DNA of 13,548 bases, from contig CALQQQ010000006.1 of NCBI GenBank assembly GCA_943332745.1, positions 1 through 13,548 of the forward strand. Reading direction: 5' to 3'. This DNA is from Opitutus sp. GAS368 (GTDB lineage Bacteria; Verrucomicrobiota; Verrucomicrobiae; Opitutales; UBA953). Made by a program: the position numbers and the translations under genes. The notes under the pieces are model-generated. The model had not been told where the DNA came from and made no database searches. It saw nothing but the letters and a program-made list of their open reading frames with translations. Position 1 is the first letter of the stretch; each line of letters starts with the position of its first letter. Positions 1 through 6,605 of the stretch are shown piece by piece.

Positions 1-171
1 CCCGAATTCGCGACTATGGTCGCTGCAGCGGGTGTAGACGAGTTCGACGAGCACGCGGATGATCCGCGGGTTGTGGCGCAGCAGTCTTTCGACCTTGGCG
101 CACACCGTTTCCTTCAGGGCGTCGGTGAGGTCCATATGGACCCCTGTCACGACGATCGGAGCACTTGTCAT
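1..171 (-). CDS. hpf: Ribosome hibernation promoting factor (HPF/RaiA family), 5' part only
   Basis: Fifty-seven codons are visible, from an ATG at 171 to the left edge of the window; the rest of the gene lies outside. The translation begins MTSAPIVVTGVHMDLTDAL and continues with a 'VCAKVERLLRH' helix and an 'IIRVLVELVY' strand. This is the beta-alpha-beta opening of the HPF/YfiA (sigma-54 modulation) family: a first strand ending in a G-hxm-dLT motif, a basic helix, then the second strand. Family members bind the 30S subunit in stationary phase and silence or dimerise ribosomes. Whether this is a short (about 100 residues) or long (about 180 residues) HPF cannot be told. A second ATG at codon 13 is inside the conserved motif, so the first is preferred. 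The gene diverges from the dehydrogenase at 212 with only 40 bp between. No clear promoter was found there. Confidence 0.82.
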   Translation of the reverse strand, partial: MTSAPIVVTGVHMDLTDALKETVCAKVERLLRHNPRIIRVLVELVYTRCSDHSREFG

Positions 172-211
172 GTGTGTTGTGTTTTTTGGGGTGACGTGAG
201 ACTCTGCGCCC

Positions 212-1030
212 ATGTCAAAGAACAAGACCGTCGATGAATTCTTCAGGAGTTTTTCCGTGGTCATCATATCAGGGGCTTCTTCCGGGATCGGACGCGCGAT
301 ACTTTCGCGTATCAGTCATTCTGAGACCAAAGCCGCGGTGTTCAACCTTTCCAGGACGATACCGGAGGGGGTCCCGAATTCCCTGAACTTCACTCACCTT
401 ACCTGCGATCTCTCGCAACCTGCTGACATCGCGTCGGTTGTCTCTGAATTACAGAAACTAATGCCCCGAGAAGGCAGGATGCTACTGATTAATAATAGCG
501 GCTTCGGTGCCTATGGAGAGTTTCCGACGCCAGGCGTCGACCACACCTTGAAGATGATCGACGTCAATGTGCGCGCGCCCGTCGAACTCACGGGCCGCCT
601 ATGGGACGAGTTGAAAGCGCGCGGCGGCATGGTCGCCACCGTAGCCTCGCTCGCCGGTTTTCAACCCACGCCGCTGATGACGACGTATGCCGCGACAAAA
701 TCCTTCATGCTCGACTGGAGCGTTGCGCTCGATGCCGAAGCGAAGCGACACGGCATCCGCTGCGTGGCAATCTGCCCCGGCCCGGTCTCAACGAATTTCT
801 CCAAGGCAGCCGGCTTCGCGAGTTCGACCGGCCTCGGCGGTCAGACCTCGGAGGAATGTGCGGACGAAGCCGTGCGCGGCATGGCCGCATATCGCCCAGT
901 CGTGGTCACAGGCTGGAAGCACAAGATCTTGGCCGTCTTCTCGGCACGTCTACCGAAGCCTTGGGCGGCCGCAATCGGCCTCCGCATGATCCAGCGGCTG
1001 CGCCTCGATCGCTTCGTCAAGAAGGCCTAG
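212..1030 (+). CDS. Short-chain dehydrogenase/reductase (classical SDR)
   Basis: A 272-residue NAD(P)-dependent oxidoreductase of the classical SDR family; the substrate cannot be inferred. The Rossmann nucleotide-binding motif SGASSGIG is at residues 20-27. A D-L pair follows the third strand (D66), and the NNSG form of the structural NNAG motif is at 94-97. The catalytic tetrad is complete: N119, S146, Y159 and K163, the last two in YAATK. A PGPVSTNF-type segment after the active site is also typical. The C-terminal tail (about 230-272) is basic and hydrophobic and may touch the membrane, as in the DltE/YqjQ-like SDRs. No upstream in-frame start fits better than the ATG at 212, though the Shine-Dalgarno is weak. 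The 5' 330 bases are visibly less GC-rich than the rest. It converges on recN with 2 bp between the stops, and looks monocistronic. Confidence 0.9.
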   Translation: MSKNKTVDEFFRSFSVVIISGASSGIGRAILSRISHSETKAAVFNLSRTIPEGVPNSLNFTHLTCDLSQPADIASVVSELQKLMPREGRMLLINNSGFGAYGEFPTPGVDHTLKMIDVNVRAPVELTGRLWDELKARGGMVATVASLAGFQPTPLMTTYAATKSFMLDWSVALDAEAKRHGIRCVAICPGPVSTNFSKAAGFASSTGLGGQTSEECADEAVRGMAAYRPVVVTGWKHKILAVFSARLPKPWAAAIGLRMIQRLRLDRFVKKA

Positions 1031-1032
1031 GC

Positions 1033-2694
1033 TTACTTCGCGCCGTCGAGCAGTTCGCGGGCGTGGGAGAGTGCAACCTTGCTGGCGCGATCGCCGAGCA
1101 TACGGGCGAGCTCAGACTCGCGGTCCTTGCGCTTACCATGGACCGGGGCGATTTCGACCGTCGTCGACTTGTCATCCTGCGTTTTCGTCACGACGAGATG
1201 GGCATGGCCGAGCGCGGCGACCTGCGGGAGGTGCGTCACGCAGAAGACCTGGTGGCCCTTGCCGAGGGTGGCGAGTTCACGGCCGACCTGCGCGCCAATC
1301 TCGCCACCGACATTGGCGTCGACCTCGTCGAAGACCAGCACCGGAGTGCGGTCGACGGCAGCGAGCACGGTCTTCAACGCCAGCATCACGCGAGCGGCTT
1401 CGCCACTGGAAGCGATTTGGTCGAGCGGTAGGAGATCCTGGCCGGCATTTGGGCAGAAGAGGAAGCGGACCGCATCGGCTCCTTGGGGCCCGAGTTCGGC
1501 GACCCCGACTTCGATGCGCAGGTCGGCCTTCTTGAAGCCGAGCGAGCCCAGCATCTTGCGGGCGGCGGTGGCGAGTTTGTCGGCGGCCTTCGTGCGGGCG
1601 GCGCGCAGGGCTTCGGCTTGCTTGCGGAGATCCTTCTCCACCTTGGCCGCCTCGGTCTTGAGCTTCGCCACGCGGGCTTCGACGTCACCCTGCGAAGCCA
1701 AGCGTCGACGGAGCGCCTCGCGCTTCTCGCGGACCGCTTCGGCGCCAGGTCCATACTTACGACGGAATTCCAGCCAGAGGTTCATCTTCCCTTCGAGTTC
1801 GGCGGCGGACTCATCGTCGGAGGAGAGCCCGCGGCCCAGACGAGCGAAGTCGGCGCGGATGTCTTCGGCTTCGGCCGCGAGTGAATTCAGACGGTCGCGA
1901 AGCGCTTCGGCCTCGGCGTCGATACGGGCGATATCATCGCCGGCCTTGAGAAGTTTTGGCATCACCTCGCCGAGGCCATCGGAGCCGAGGCCGGACTCCA
2001 GCTGGCCGAGCAAGGCCGCGAGCTCCTGGGCCCGGGAAGAGCGGGCGTGGTCGCGTTCCAACTTCGTGATGGCCTCTTCAGAAAGGTCGAGCGAATCGAG
2101 CTTATCGAGCTGGGAGCGCAGGAAAGCTGCTTCGTCTTCGGAAAGACGTTCGGCCGTGGCGGCTTCGGCGGCTTCGCGGAGCAGATCATTGCGCAGGCGC
2201 CAGCCGGTACGATAAGTAGCGAGAGCGGAGGCCAAGCCCGCGTGTAGATCGAGCATCTCCAGCTGGGTCTCGGCGCGCATCAGCTTCTGTGGTTCGCCTG
2301 GGCCGTGGAAATCGATCCACAGTTCACCGAGCTGCTGAAGTTGTGTGAGCGTGGCCGAACCGCCGTTGATTGAGATTCGTCCTGCCTTGGTCGCATGGAC
2401 CGAACGCTTCAGGATGAGCAGGCCGTCATCGCAGACTGGCAAGTCGAGGGACTTCAGGACCTCGTCGAAACGCTTGTCCCCTTCGGTCTCGAGTTCGGCT
2501 TCGACTGAGCATTCCTCGGAGCCCTTGCGGACGATTGTTTTCGCAGCGCGATTACCGGCGAGGAGCGAAAGCGCGCCGAGCAGGACGGACTTGCCCGCGC
2601 CGGTCTCACCCGTGACCACCGTGAAGCCCGAACCCAGTTCGAGCTCGGTGCGATCCATCAGGGCGAGGTCGCGGATTTGAAGGCGGCGGATCAT
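1033..2694 (-). CDS. recN: DNA repair ATPase RecN
   Basis: A 553-residue SMC-like ATPase, the length expected for RecN, which helps tether and process double-strand breaks for recombination. The N-terminal half-domain starts MIRRLQIRDLALMD with Walker A GETGAGKS at residues 29-36. A Glu/Ala/Arg-rich coiled coil spans about 165-380. The C-terminal half has the ABC signature as SSGE at 429-432, Walker B VLVFDEVD at 452-459, and the H-loop histidine at 488 in VTHLPQ. Two departures from the proteobacterial consensus are seen: SSGEAAR replaces SGGELSR, and FHGPGEPQ at 129-136 replaces IHGQHxxQ. All ATPase residues are otherwise intact. The ATG overlaps the stop of yggS as ATGA (2691-2694), which suggests translational coupling. 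It ends 2 bp from the dehydrogenase stop. Confidence 0.95.
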   Translation of the reverse strand: MIRRLQIRDLALMDRTELELGSGFTVVTGETGAGKSVLLGALSLLAGNRAAKTIVRKGSEECSVEAELETEGDKRFDEVLKSLDLPVCDDGLLILKRSVHATKAGRISINGGSATLTQLQQLGELWIDFHGPGEPQKLMRAETQLEMLDLHAGLASALATYRTGWRLRNDLLREAAEAATAERLSEDEAAFLRSQLDKLDSLDLSEEAITKLERDHARSSRAQELAALLGQLESGLGSDGLGEVMPKLLKAGDDIARIDAEAEALRDRLNSLAAEAEDIRADFARLGRGLSSDDESAAELEGKMNLWLEFRRKYGPGAEAVREKREALRRRLASQGDVEARVAKLKTEAAKVEKDLRKQAEALRAARTKAADKLATAARKMLGSLGFKKADLRIEVGVAELGPQGADAVRFLFCPNAGQDLLPLDQIASSGEAARVMLALKTVLAAVDRTPVLVFDEVDANVGGEIGAQVGRELATLGKGHQVFCVTHLPQVAALGHAHLVVTKTQDDKSTTVEIAPVHGKRKDRESELARMLGDRASKVALSHARELLDGAK

Positions 2695-3389
2695 GCGGAG
2701 GGACGGCTACCGAACAAAGCGGAGCCGACACGGACACAAGTAGAACCTGCGGCGACGGCGGATTCAAGGTCTCCGCTCATCCCCATCGACAATTCCGGGA
2801 GCGCCACGCCGAAGCGGGCGGCGAGGGAGTCGCGGCAAAGACGCAGTTCGGCGAAGGTGCGGTCGGCGACCGCGGGGTCATCAGAAAGAGGCGCGACGGC
2901 CATCAGCCCCTTCACGACCAAGGCCGGCTGGTCCAGTGCGGCCTCGAGCAGGCGGGGCGCATCAGCCAGGTCGCACCCGAACTTGGCGGGATCGTCGCCA
3001 GAATTGACTTGGATCAGCACCTCCCGGCGCAGCCCCATCTCGCCGGCCAGCCGGCCGAGGCGGGTGGCCAGTTCGGCGGAATCCACGGTCTGGATGACAT
3101 CGAAGGCCTGCAGGGCCTGCTTGGCCTTATTGGACTGGAGGTGGCCGATGAGTTCCCAGCGGAGGTCGGCCGGGGCCAAGGGGCGCTTCTGGGCGGCCTC
3201 TTGGACGCGGTTCTCACCGACCGCTCTTAATCCATAGCCATAGGCAAGCAAAGCGGCCTCGACCGGATGGGTCTTGGTCACCGGCAGCAGGCGGACGGAA
3301 GCCGGATTGCGGCTTACCCGGGCACAGGCGGCCTGGATGCGGGCCAGCACCCCCTCGCAATGGGCCTTAAACTGGTCGGAGGAGACCAT
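2691..3389 (-). CDS. yggS: YggS/PLPBP family pyridoxal 5'-phosphate homeostasis protein
   Basis: A 232-residue single-domain PLP-binding protein with the fold of the alanine racemase N-terminal barrel; the family buffers PLP and affects amino-acid homeostasis without known catalysis. Counting from the ATG at 3389, the PLP-bound lysine is K39 in LLPVTKTHP. The family motifs GENRVQE (58-64), ELIGHLQSNK (79-88), VNSGDDPAKFG (128-138), SMGMSGD (201-207) and RVGSALFG (220-227) are all present. An in-frame TTG at 3425 would add 12 residues and has an AGGGAG nine bases upstream. I prefer the ATG because its length before the lysine matches E. coli YggS, where the lysine is at 36, and because most genes here lack a Shine-Dalgarno. 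It is first in a pair with recN (ATGA overlap) and diverges from the LysR gene. Confidence 0.93.
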   Translation of the reverse strand: MVSSDQFKAHCEGVLARIQAACARVSRNPASVRLLPVTKTHPVEAALLAYGYGLRAVGENRVQEAAQKRPLAPADLRWELIGHLQSNKAKQALQAFDVIQTVDSAELATRLGRLAGEMGLRREVLIQVNSGDDPAKFGCDLADAPRLLEAALDQPALVVKGLMAVAPLSDDPAVADRTFAELRLCRDSLAARFGVALPELSMGMSGDLESAVAAGSTCVRVGSALFGSRPSA

Positions 3390-3497
3390 TTGAACCAGAG
3401 GGAGGGAGAACGGGCGGGGAGTCAACCAGTCGGGCTCCCTAGGCCGCCCAGGAGCCGGGACTCAGGATTAGCATCTCTACACTTGAAGCCATGACCC

Positions 3498-3512
3498 ATT
3501 AGATTCATTAAT
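3498..3512 (+). promoter_or_regulatory. Candidate LysR-type box, ATTA-N7-TAAT
   Basis: The 15 bases just before the first ATG of the LysR gene read ATTA GATTCAT TAAT. This matches the dyad T-N11-A pattern of LysR-type operators, with perfect 4+4 bp arms. It lies in the short divergent region between yggS and the regulator, the usual place for an autoregulatory site. It is the most AT-rich patch nearby. If the true start is the ATG at 3532, the box is in the 5' leader about 20 bases before it. A short dyad can arise by chance, so this is a suggestion only. Confidence 0.35.
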
Positions 3513-3513
3513 C

Positions 3514-4431
3514 ATGGAGTCTTTCATATCCATGCATATCGAGAACCTGAAGATCTTCCGCGACTTAGTGGACAACGAAAGTTTCTCCAAGGCCGCCAAG
3601 CTCAACGACATCACCCAGTCGGCCGTCAGCCAGCAGCTGCGCTCGATGGAAAAGCATTTTAATGTCCTGATCGTCGACCGTAGCCAGAAGCAGTTCCGGC
3701 TCACGCGCGAAGGCCGCAGCCTCTATGAGGCCGCCAAGGATATCCTCAACCGCTACGAACAGGTCGGCAGCGAGATGCAGGAGATGCGCAAGGTTGTCAG
3801 CGGCACCGTCCACATCTCGACCATCGTCTCGATTGGCCTCCATGAGCTCCCGCCGCACGTGAAATCGTTCATGCAGGAATTCCCGCACGTCAACGTGCGC
3901 GTCGAATACCGCCGCTCGAACCTCGTCTACGAGGACGTCATCTCGAACGCGGTGGACTTCGGTCTCGTCGCCTTCCCGCAGAAGACCCGCCAGGTCGAGA
4001 TCATCCCCCTGATGGAAGACCAGCTCGTCGCCATCTGCTCGCCCAAGCACAAGCTCGCAGGCAAGAAGGAGATTGATCTTGCCGACCTGCAAGGAGGCAA
4101 GTTCATCGGCTTCGACCAAGATATCCCGACGCGCAAGGCGCTCGACCAGTTCTTTCGCGAGCAGCGCATCGAGCTCGAACCCTCCATGGAGTTCGACAAC
4201 ATCGAAACGCTCAAACGCGCGGTGGAAGTCGACGCTGGCGTGGCGCTCGTGCCCGAAGGCACCATCCGCCAAGAAGTCGAGCAAGGCACGCTCGTCATGC
4301 TACGCTTGCGGGACCGCCGTGTGGCCCGTCCGTTAGCCATTCTACATCGTAAAGGCCGCGTCCTGACGCCGGCCATGAAGCGCTTCATGACGCACCTCAT
4401 GAACAGCGCCGGCAGCAAGCCAGCGGCCTGA
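3514..4431 (+). CDS. LysR-family transcriptional regulator
   Basis: A 305-residue LysR-type regulator of normal family length. Its N-terminal winged helix-turn-helix covers residues 8-67, with the helix-turn-helix at about 23-45 (SFSKAAKLNDITQSAVSQQL). A linker helix runs to about 95 and is followed by a periplasmic-binding-like effector domain at 98-297. Near its end, FDNIETLKRAVEVDAGVALVP is the typical effector-domain segment of the CysB/CbbR/CysL branch; the inducer cannot be read from the sequence. An ATG at 3532 (residue 7, MHIENLKIF) fits usual LysR starts better, with GGAG 12 bases upstream, so the first six residues are doubtful. It diverges from yggS-recN, and its stop abuts that of the membrane-protein gene with no gap. 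Possible targets are itself and the divergent yggS pair. Confidence 0.92.
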   Translation: MESFISMHIENLKIFRDLVDNESFSKAAKLNDITQSAVSQQLRSMEKHFNVLIVDRSQKQFRLTREGRSLYEAAKDILNRYEQVGSEMQEMRKVVSGTVHISTIVSIGLHELPPHVKSFMQEFPHVNVRVEYRRSNLVYEDVISNAVDFGLVAFPQKTRQVEIIPLMEDQLVAICSPKHKLAGKKEIDLADLQGGKFIGFDQDIPTRKALDQFFREQRIELEPSMEFDNIETLKRAVEVDAGVALVPEGTIRQEVEQGTLVMLRLRDRRVARPLAILHRKGRVLTPAMKRFMTHLMNSAGSKPAA

Positions 4432-5028
4432 TCAGACGCGTCGGCGGGATGCCTGGGCCGCGACTGCGAAGCCAGGCAGGGCCTGCGCGCACAACAAGCC
4501 CAGTCCCAGCCAGAGCAACGCTTCACTCGGCGGAGAACGCAAGGCCGTGGCGGCGAGACCCCACCAGAGGAAAGCGCCGAATAAAGGCGGCCACGCGCGT
4601 CGCAACGCCGCGCGCGCGAGGGACCACGAACCCAACAACACAGCCGCGAGGGCAGCCGCCAGGGGAGCGGACAGGAGGCCGAGGGCGAAATAAGCGTACG
4701 CGACGAAACCTAACGCTACAACCAGCCCCGCGAGCACCGCGGCGTTCACGCGGAAATGCGTGGGGAGCAGGTACAGCCTCACCCGATGGGCGTGCAGGTA
4801 ATACGCTGAGGCGACGATCCCCATGATCAACGTGAGCGTCCAGATATAGCGCGGGCCGCTGATTGGGATCGCGAATTGCAGGATCGCCCATTGGGCCAGG
4901 AAACACTTCGCGAGGATGAGCGACCAGAGGGCACCGAGCCGATCGGTCACCAACGACTCACGGTAGGCACGCTCAACGGAGAGCGAAAGCTCGGTATCCT
5001 GGGCGGGGGGGAGAGAAGTGACGGGCAT
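4432..5028 (-). CDS. Polytopic membrane protein of unknown function
   Basis: A 198-residue hydrophobic protein that I do not recognise. A soluble N-terminal stretch of about 30 residues contains a charged helix (SVERAYRESLVTDRLGALW). Hydrophobic segments follow at about 33-56, 61-80, 94-119, 121-138, 149-163 and 169-191, so five or six membrane passes are likely. A basic loop, HAHRVRLYLLPTHFR, sits between the second and third, and the tail ends RRRV. Ala/Leu content is very high in the second half, as usual for GC-rich membrane genes. The start has a GAGGT a few bases upstream, one of the better ribosome-binding sites here. It begins 3 bp after the stop of the 482-residue gene, so the two are very likely co-transcribed, and it abuts the LysR stop. 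The function is unknown. Confidence 0.75.
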   Translation of the reverse strand: MPVTSLPPAQDTELSLSVERAYRESLVTDRLGALWSLILAKCFLAQWAILQFAIPISGPRYIWTLTLIMGIVASAYYLHAHRVRLYLLPTHFRVNAAVLAGLVVALGFVAYAYFALGLLSAPLAAALAAVLLGSWSLARAALRRAWPPLFGAFLWWGLAATALRSPPSEALLWLGLGLLCAQALPGFAVAAQASRRRV

Positions 5029-5031
5029 GGG

Positions 5032-6480
5032 CTACCTCGCCCACAACTTGAGACTGCGGATCGCGACCGCAACCGGCGGAGGCACTTCTTTTTCCCAGCC
5101 GCCCTCATTCTTGCGGATACGTTCAGCCAAGGTGCGCGGCTGGCAGGCCATCGCCTGGGGGTCCGCCCCCGTGATGGGCACCAGGAAGCCGTTGTTGAGC
5201 AGATGCTGGAACAGGCCGGCCACCGAGGGGCGCATCTGGATGGCGGAAGCGGTGACGACCGAATCTTCGGCGACGCTGTAGCTCTCTGGGAAGCAAACCT
5301 TACAGGCGACCGGATCGAGAATCAGGCGGCGGAGCTGATCCCCTCGCATCGGGTAGACCATGACGCGGACCCCATCCTTAAAGAGACGGCCGCAGGATTC
5401 CAGAACGCCCCCTTCGAGGTGGGTGTAGTGCTCGGGATTAAAGAGGTCGACGAGGTTGTTCATGCCCGCCACCAGCGTGATGCTCCCCGTGGTGTGCAGC
5501 CGGAAGTAGGCCGGGAGACGGTACCAGCCGCGATGGCGCGTCACCAGGAGGGGATGCTGCATCGCACCCACGAGGCGGATGCGGTCGATGAGTTCGGATT
5601 CAGGGTGCGGGTCGGAGCCGATGCACATCTCGAACAGCGGGACCACGTCCTTGCCGCCCTCGGGCAGGGCACGCAAAGCGCAGGCTAACATATCGACGTT
5701 GACGATGGAGACCGGACGGAAAGTGCCGCGGGCGACCAAGACCGAACGCTTATAGAAGTATTCGCTCGGGACCTGCGGATCGCCTTCCGGACCAAAGAGC
5801 ACGGCATCCGTAAGGCCGAGGCGGACGAGCCGCAGGGCGGCCGCGCGATTATCGAAGGCACCGAAAGCAGGGCCACTGAAATGAACGAACTCGACCTCAA
5901 CGCGGCCGGCGCCCACTTCGTCAACCAAGGCGTTGAGGAAGTTGTCGACGCTATCGCACGTGTTGAGGGCGGCGTGGATGAGATTCACGCCGACGGCGCC
6001 GAGGGCGTCCTGCTGACGGTCTGCATCCTTGTCCCAAAGACGGAGATGGAGGATCACTTCGCTTGGCTCAGCCTGAGGCCGATCCTGGAAGCGGATACCA
6101 ATCCAGGAGTGCCCCTGCCCTTTGCCATCATGAGGGGTCGTCGCCACCGTGTCGGCGAAGGCGAAGAAGCGGGTCACCGGTCCGCGTTCAGCCTTCAGAC
6201 GATCGACGAGGAGTCCGTACTCGTGGTCAAGCATCTGCTCGAGCCGCTGACGGGAGACATAGCGCAGAGGGTGGCCATAAATCGCGTCGCTGACGCGCAT
6301 ATCATAGGCGGAAATACTCTTTGCCACCGTACCCGAGGCTCCGCCGGACTTGAAGAAGTGCCGGACCACTTCCTGCCCAGCCCCGATCTCGGCAAAGGCC
6401 CCGTAGGCCGACCGATCGAGATTGATGGCCAACGCCTTGCGGGAAGTGCCGGCGCCGGCCGAGGACGTGTTCTCTGACAT
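5032..6480 (-). CDS. Conserved 482-residue cytosolic protein of unknown function ('AEIGAGQE' family)
   Basis: A 482-residue soluble protein with no signal peptide or membrane span. After a Ser/Thr/Gly-rich start, the first half is densely conserved in a family I recall from Bacteroidota, Verrucomicrobiota and others: INLDRSAYGAFAEIGAGQE (19-37), GGASGT (46-51), ISAYDM (56-61), SDAIYG (64-69), LDHEY (84-88) and FFAFADTV (105-112). Later blocks are FGPEG (229-233), PSEYFYKRSVLVARG (238-252) and a final GGWEKEVP (460-467). Database entries of this kind have been labelled 'TonB-dependent receptor' or 'nicotinate-nucleotide adenylyltransferase'. Neither fits what is seen: there is no barrel or plug, and no nucleotidyltransferase HxGH motif. 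It heads a likely two-gene operon with the membrane protein (3 bp gap) and diverges from sppA across 125 bp. The gene call is secure; the function is unknown. Confidence 0.85.
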   Translation of the reverse strand: MSENTSSAGAGTSRKALAINLDRSAYGAFAEIGAGQEVVRHFFKSGGASGTVAKSISAYDMRVSDAIYGHPLRYVSRQRLEQMLDHEYGLLVDRLKAERGPVTRFFAFADTVATTPHDGKGQGHSWIGIRFQDRPQAEPSEVILHLRLWDKDADRQQDALGAVGVNLIHAALNTCDSVDNFLNALVDEVGAGRVEVEFVHFSGPAFGAFDNRAAALRLVRLGLTDAVLFGPEGDPQVPSEYFYKRSVLVARGTFRPVSIVNVDMLACALRALPEGGKDVVPLFEMCIGSDPHPESELIDRIRLVGAMQHPLLVTRHRGWYRLPAYFRLHTTGSITLVAGMNNLVDLFNPEHYTHLEGGVLESCGRLFKDGVRVMVYPMRGDQLRRLILDPVACKVCFPESYSVAEDSVVTASAIQMRPSVAGLFQHLLNNGFLVPITGADPQAMACQPRTLAERIRKNEGGWEKEVPPPVAVAIRSLKLWAR

Positions 6481-6527
6481 AGCCAGAAACTAGCCCCCGA
6501 GACGGGCGGCATCGAGAGGAAAGAGGG

Positions 6528-6549
6528 AATCAAAAATGAGCTTTTGATT
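6528..6549. promoter_or_regulatory. AT-rich perfect palindrome between divergent genes, possible operator
   Basis: An exact inverted repeat, AATCAAAA - ATGAGC - TTTTGATT, has 8 bp arms and a 6-base spacer, and breaks symmetry immediately outside. It sits 47 bases before the 482-residue gene and 56 bases before sppA, in the only sizeable AT-rich patch of the 125 bp divergent gap. The stem is weak, with no GC core and no following T-tract, so a terminator is unlikely. A binding site for a dimeric regulator serving both genes is the better reading. No confident -35/-10 pair was identified around it. Confidence 0.45.
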
Positions 6550-6605
6550 GGCGAAAAGGAGACACGAAAGCATCATTTCAATGACACCCCCCCTTTGCCC
6601 CTCCC

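Noticed and set aside
1079..2215. Long plus-strand open frame (378 codons) opposite recN, and another at 601-1431
   Set aside because: Both are Ser/Arg/Ala-rich low-complexity translations without motifs, lying across well-supported genes. GC-rich codons opposite coding DNA create such shadows.
5032..6480. Annotation of the 482-residue protein as a TonB-dependent receptor or NMN/NaMN adenylyltransferase
   Set aside because: No signal peptide, plug or barrel strands are present, and no nucleotidyltransferase HxGH-type motif is visible.
6528..6549. The sppA-side palindrome as an intrinsic terminator
   Set aside because: The stem is A/T only apart from one G-C pair, and the T-run is part of the stem. 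It lies between divergent starts where no transcript needs to end.
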